Shown in pieces: positions 10,719 to 13,106 of a stretch of 13,106 bases of DNA; the stretch's first letter is position 1, and every line of letters starts with the position of its first letter. This stretch comes from Nitrososphaerota archaeon (lineage in GTDB: Archaea > Thermoproteota > Nitrososphaeria > Nitrososphaerales > Nitrosopumilaceae): positions 1 through 13,106 of the forward strand of contig JADFJY010000028.1 of assembly GCA_022565935.1 (NCBI GenBank), written 5' to 3'. The position numbers were made by a program, and so were the translations under genes. The notes beneath the pieces are model-generated. The model searched no databases and was not told the DNA's origin. It saw nothing but the letters and a program-made list of their open reading frames with translations.

Positions 10719-11581
10719 TTAAACTTGGCCTCCTCGTCCTCTAACGTATCCAAACTTTTCATTTTTTCTGCATCAATAGCAATTTGCTCTGTTTCTGATT
10801 TTGCTTTACTTTGTGTTTGATCACTTACTTTGTCTGTTTGATCACTTACTTTGTCTGTTTGATCACTTACTTTGTCTGTTTGATCACTTACTTTGTCTGT
10901 TTGATCACTTACTTTGTCTGTTTGATCACTTACTTTGTCTGTTTGATCACTTACTTTATCTTCTTTAACCTGTTTTACTTTCTTTGATTTTTTATCTATC
11001 ATTTCAAATTCTGGAATAAGTTTTTCTTTTCTTGCAATTCTAATTCTAATTCCAATTAATCCCATTGCAGTTTTTACATGTGCAATATCTTGATCAACAA
11101 TAGTTTCTGCATGATGTCCTGCTCTAGGCAATATTCCAACAGTGTGTTTTTCAAATGCTGAACGATCACCTCTAAGTTTTCCAGAAATTGTTATCTGAAC
11201 TCCCATTGCACCACCTTCCATTATTTGTTTTAATGTCCACATTGTTGCTCTTCTGAATGCAGTTCCACGCTCAATATGAGCAGCCATTCTGTTACACATT
11301 ACACTGGGAGATAGTTCTGGTTTCTCAATTTCTACTACTGAAATTTGTGGATTTTTTAATCCAAAATCTTTTTCAAGTTTTTCAGTGAGAGCTCTAATTC
11401 CAGTACCTTTTCTTCCGATAACTATTCCTGGTTTTGTTACATGTAATGCAACTCTAGTTCCTGTTGGTGTTTTGGATATTTCTGCATGTGAAAATCCTGC
11501 ATCTTTAATTGCATCTCTCAAATAATCTTTGAGAAGCATCATGTTGTAATTGTCTTTGATTACATTTTTTAGAGCTGACAT
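10715..11581 (-). CDS. rps3P: 30S ribosomal protein uS3 with a seven-fold repeat tail
   Basis: 288 residues, against roughly 210-250 in most archaea. The KH domain carries the GxxG loop as VIGRKGTG (about 54-61), followed by the C-terminal fold with MCNRMAAHIERGTAFRRATM, IMEGGAMGVQITISGKLRGD and GHHAETIVDQDIAHVKTAMG. uS3 lines the mRNA entry channel and helps unwind mRNA. From residue 208 to 256 the tail is seven copies of DKVSDQT, followed by an acidic end (DTLEDEEAKFK). The repeats are nearly identical in DNA. The gene begins two bases after uL22 and overlaps uL29 by four bases. Confidence 0.95.
   Translation of the reverse strand: MSALKNVIKDNYNMMLLKDYLRDAIKDAGFSHAEISKTPTGTRVALHVTKPGIVIGRKGTGIRALTEKLEKDFGLKNPQISVVEIEKPELSPSVMCNRMAAHIERGTAFRRATMWTLKQIMEGGAMGVQITISGKLRGDRSAFEKHTVGILPRAGHHAETIVDQDIAHVKTAMGLIGIRIRIARKEKLIPEFEMIDKKSKKVKQVKEDKVSDQTDKVSDQTDKVSDQTDKVSDQTDKVSDQTDKVSDQTDKVSDQTQSKAKSETEQIAIDAEKMKSLDTLEDEEAKFK
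10814..10960 (-). repeat. Seven 21-bp tandem repeats inside the uS3 gene
   Basis: Units recur every 21 bases; GATCACTTAC begins at 10819, 10840, 10861, 10882, 10903, 10924 and 10945. All seven copies are identical except for one synonymous Asp codon in the last (10958-10960). Each unit contains TGATCA, a 6-bp palindrome, and encodes DKVSDQT in frame. The near-identity of synonymous positions indicates recent expansion by slippage or unequal exchange. Confidence 0.97.
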
Positions 11582-11583
11582 TT

Positions 11584-12042
11584 CTAAATCTCCTGAGCTA
11601 TTAATTCAACGTGAGTTAAAACATCATTTTTTGCAGTTGCTCTTCCCATAGCTCTTGGTGTGAATCTTTTTATTGTCACTCCTTTGTGCACCGTAGCGTT
11701 AATAATTTTTAATCTATCTAAATCCATTCCTTTGTATTCTGCATTTGATTCTAAATTATCTAAAACTTTTATGAATTCTTTTGCTGTTTTTTGTGGATAA
11801 CGTCCTGACATCATTCCTGGATCTGATCTATGTCCTACTTGATTTTTGAATCGTCTAAATGCAACTGCTCTTTCTTTGTTAATTACTGCTTGTAAGAAAT
11901 CTCTTGCTTTTTCAATTGACAATCCTTTAAGCGCAACTGCAACTTCACGTGCATGTTTGTGTGAAATGTCTTTCTCTCTTAATGATGCACGTACATGTCT
12001 TGTTGTATCATAATTTTGAAAAGCGTACTTGAATCTACCCAT
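11584..12042 (-). CDS. rpl22P: 50S ribosomal protein uL22
   Basis: 152 residues from the ATG at 12042. A GTG at 12051, overlapping the uS19 stop, would add three residues (MII), but the MGRFKYAFQN start fits archaeal uL22. Visible motifs: HVRASLREKDISHKHAREVA, LKGLSIEKARDFLQAVINKE, the long hairpin RFKNQVGHRSDPGMMSGRYP and the end FTPRAMGRATAKNDVLTHVE. The hairpin lines the exit tunnel. It is followed by uS3 two bases later. Confidence 0.93.
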   Translation of the reverse strand: MGRFKYAFQNYDTTRHVRASLREKDISHKHAREVAVALKGLSIEKARDFLQAVINKERAVAFRRFKNQVGHRSDPGMMSGRYPQKTAKEFIKVLDNLESNAEYKGMDLDRLKIINATVHKGVTIKRFTPRAMGRATAKNDVLTHVELIAQEI

Positions 12043-12047
12043 AATAA

Positions 12048-12443
12048 TCACTTCAATGGTACATATAGACTGGATCTTGATGCTCCTACTCCTGGTGCAC
12101 CATGTGAGACTTTTTTGTTTGTTATGACATATTCTCCCAAGTAGTGACCAATCATTTCTGTTCTAATTGCAACTGGTTTGAACTCCTTTCCTGAAAAAAC
12201 ATTTACTGTTACATCTACCATATGTGGCAAAATAATCAAATCTCTTAGATGGGTTTTGATAGGGTTCTTTAATTTTCCTTCTTTTGCAGATTTTATTTCA
12301 GCAATTAATTTTCTCTTTCCATCATTTATGCCTCTGGTAAGAGATCTTCTTTGTCTTGCGTTGAATAATAAGAATAATTTCTCTAAAGATGTATTCTCTA
12401 GTTCATCCTTTGGTATTCCTCTGTATAAAAATTCTTTAACCAT
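12048..12443 (-). CDS. rps19P: 30S ribosomal protein uS19
   Basis: 131 residues, archaeal size. Motifs: EFLYRGIPKDELENTSLEKL, ARQRRSLTRGI, the core LRDLIILPHMVDVTVNVFSG, and GHYLGEYVITNKKVSHGAPG with the end SLYVPLK. uS19 lies at the head of the small subunit and contacts the A-site region and uL5 (bridge B1b). It starts at ATG 12443 after a GAGGAG Shine-Dalgarno sequence. In most archaea uL2 precedes it; here uL23 does, with only 41 bp between. Confidence 0.94.
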   Translation of the reverse strand: MVKEFLYRGIPKDELENTSLEKLFLLFNARQRRSLTRGINDGKRKLIAEIKSAKEGKLKNPIKTHLRDLIILPHMVDVTVNVFSGKEFKPVAIRTEMIGHYLGEYVITNKKVSHGAPGVGASRSSLYVPLK

Positions 12444-12447
12444 TCTT

Positions 12448-12453
12448 CTCCTC
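12448..12453 (-). promoter_or_regulatory. Shine-Dalgarno sequence of uS19
   Basis: GAGGAG on the - strand, four bases before the ATG at 12443. It allows independent initiation after the 41-bp gap behind uL23. An AAACTCGAAT tract just upstream (about 12464-12473) resembles one arm of the 22-bp palindrome. Confidence 0.55.
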
Positions 12454-12484
12454 TGTTAATATAATTCGAGTTTTATGGTCCATA

Positions 12485-12751
12485 TTATAGCATTCCTATC
12501 TTTGTTGCCAAATCCCTAGCTTTTGCAGAATTTTCAAACTTAACAAATGCTTTTTTGCCATAAATTGTTCTTGCAGTGTTAACATTGGTAACGTTTTCGT
12601 TAAAAAGAATTTTTACTGCCTCAGCAATTTGTGGTTTAGTTGCTGAAATTTCTACAATGAAACAAACTTTACTTTCATTTTCTACCATTGCAAATGTTTT
12701 TTCTGTAATGTATGGCTTTACAATAATTCTATTTGCTTGATCGACGTTCAT
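12485..12751 (-). CDS. rpl23P: 50S ribosomal protein uL23
   Basis: 88 residues. It starts MNVDQANRIIVKPYITEKTF, has the strand KVCFIVEISATKPQIAEAVK, then NVTNVNTARTIYGKKAFVKF, all typical of uL23, and ends near ARDLATKIGML. uL23 sits at the tunnel exit and is the docking point for SRP and other factors. It overlaps the uL4 stop by four bases (ATGA). Confidence 0.94.
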   Translation of the reverse strand: MNVDQANRIIVKPYITEKTFAMVENESKVCFIVEISATKPQIAEAVKILFNENVTNVNTARTIYGKKAFVKFENSAKARDLATKIGML

Positions 12752-13106
12752 TGTATTTTCACCATTAACTCCAGATGTGTTGATTTAATTTTTCCAATTT
12801 CTTTTATTGCAGATTTTGAATATACTGTTAATCTAATTGGGTCTGATCCTGGAGCCAAATCTAATACGCTCAAATCTTTAACATTTTTAACTTCAACACC
12901 CGGAATTGCACCTATTGCTTTGCTCAAATTTGAAGAATTTATTGTTACAAACAAAACACTCTTTCCAACTTTCTTACTTCTTCCTCTAAGTCTTGATTGC
13001 CCAGAACGTACTTTTCTTGATTCTAACCTCTTAACGTCTTGTGATAGATTTAGTGAATCTAAAACTTTGGAGATTTCACTTGTTTTAGAAATTGATTCAA
13101 TATCGT
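12748..13106 (-). CDS. rpl4P: 50S ribosomal protein uL4, C-terminal part (partial)
   Basis: The frame runs in from the right edge. About 118 codons are visible: SLNLSQDVKRLESRKVRSGQ, then SRLRGRSKKVGKSVLFVTIN, AIPGVEVKNVKDLSVLDLAP, and the end GSDPIRLTVYSKSAIKEIGK. This is the archaeal uL4 C-terminal domain, which anchors in 23S rRNA; the extended loop into the tunnel would be upstream of the window. No start is visible; the in-frame TTG at 12954 is internal (it falls in KSVLFVTIN). It leads the part of the operon seen here. Confidence 0.93.
   Translation of the reverse strand, partial: DIESISKTSEISKVLDSLNLSQDVKRLESRKVRSGQSRLRGRSKKVGKSVLFVTINSSNLSKAIGAIPGVEVKNVKDLSVLDLAPGSDPIRLTVYSKSAIKEIGKIKSTHLELMVKIQ

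Noticed and set aside
10814..10960. Regular repeat array that at first sight resembles CRISPR
   Set aside because: Units are contiguous 21-bp copies with no spacers and stay in frame within uS3.
12748..12954. A separate 68-aa gene
   Set aside because: The frame continues without a stop to the window edge and matches uL4; the TTG at 12954 is internal.
1..13106. Mobile element, prophage or integration at tRNA-Asn
   Set aside because: No transposase, integrase or terminal direct repeats of the tRNA 3' end were found; the short palindromes carry no coding capacity.

Overview
The window is AT-rich archaeal DNA, most like an ammonia-oxidising marine thaumarchaeon (Nitrososphaerota, Nitrosopumilus-type). 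This assignment is inferred from protein character and gene order; no database search was possible. Supporting signs are an archaeal ribosomal-protein cluster that includes eS4 and the RNase P subunit Rpp29, archaeal TATA boxes about 24-28 bp upstream of start codons (suggesting leaderless mRNAs), frequent TTG/GTG starts, and an intron-less tRNA-Asn without an encoded CCA.

Layout. From 1 to 3253 genes read on the + strand: the tail of a DUF427 protein, an unrecognised 117-aa protein, a 45-aa very basic protein, a membrane-anchored 128-aa protein, PurC of purine synthesis, then an ArsR-like winged-helix regulator followed 11 bp later by a PPOX-class flavin/F420-type split-barrel protein. From 3335 to the end everything supported reads on the - strand: a Lys/Arg/Ala/Pro-rich protein with no acidic residues (histone H1-tail-like), a DUF4352-like membrane-anchored protein, a 725-bp gap that holds a likely 51-aa gene and a possible small RNA, a DUF2299-like protein, a two-gene unit (two-helix membrane protein and zinc ribbon), tRNA-Asn, a 95-aa unknown, and then a tightly packed ribosomal-protein operon.

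The operon, in transcription order, is uL4 (partial), uL23, uS19, uL22, uS3, uL29, Rpp29, uS17, uL14, uL24, eS4, uL5, uS14, uS8, uL6, and then the 95-aa unknown. Neighbouring genes overlap by 1-11 bp or lie within about 15 bp, except for a 41-bp gap between uL23 and uS19 where uL2 is usually found. The operon ends after uL6 without the usual downstream members. uS3 and uL24 carry unusual C-terminal tails; the uS3 tail is a seven-fold, nearly perfect 21-bp repeat.

The most interesting unexplained material is non-coding. A 22-bp perfect palindrome occurs three times, with a fourth degenerate copy, all in intergenic sequence (3266, 5452, 6092, 6162). The gap between 4212 and 4936 holds a promoter-backed small ORF, a folded GC-richer segment, and three copies of a TATGC/C-run/T-A-rich motif, each just 3' of a - strand unit. 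Inverted repeats also sit on the promoters of the H1-like gene, the zinc-ribbon gene and the ArsR-like gene and may be operators.
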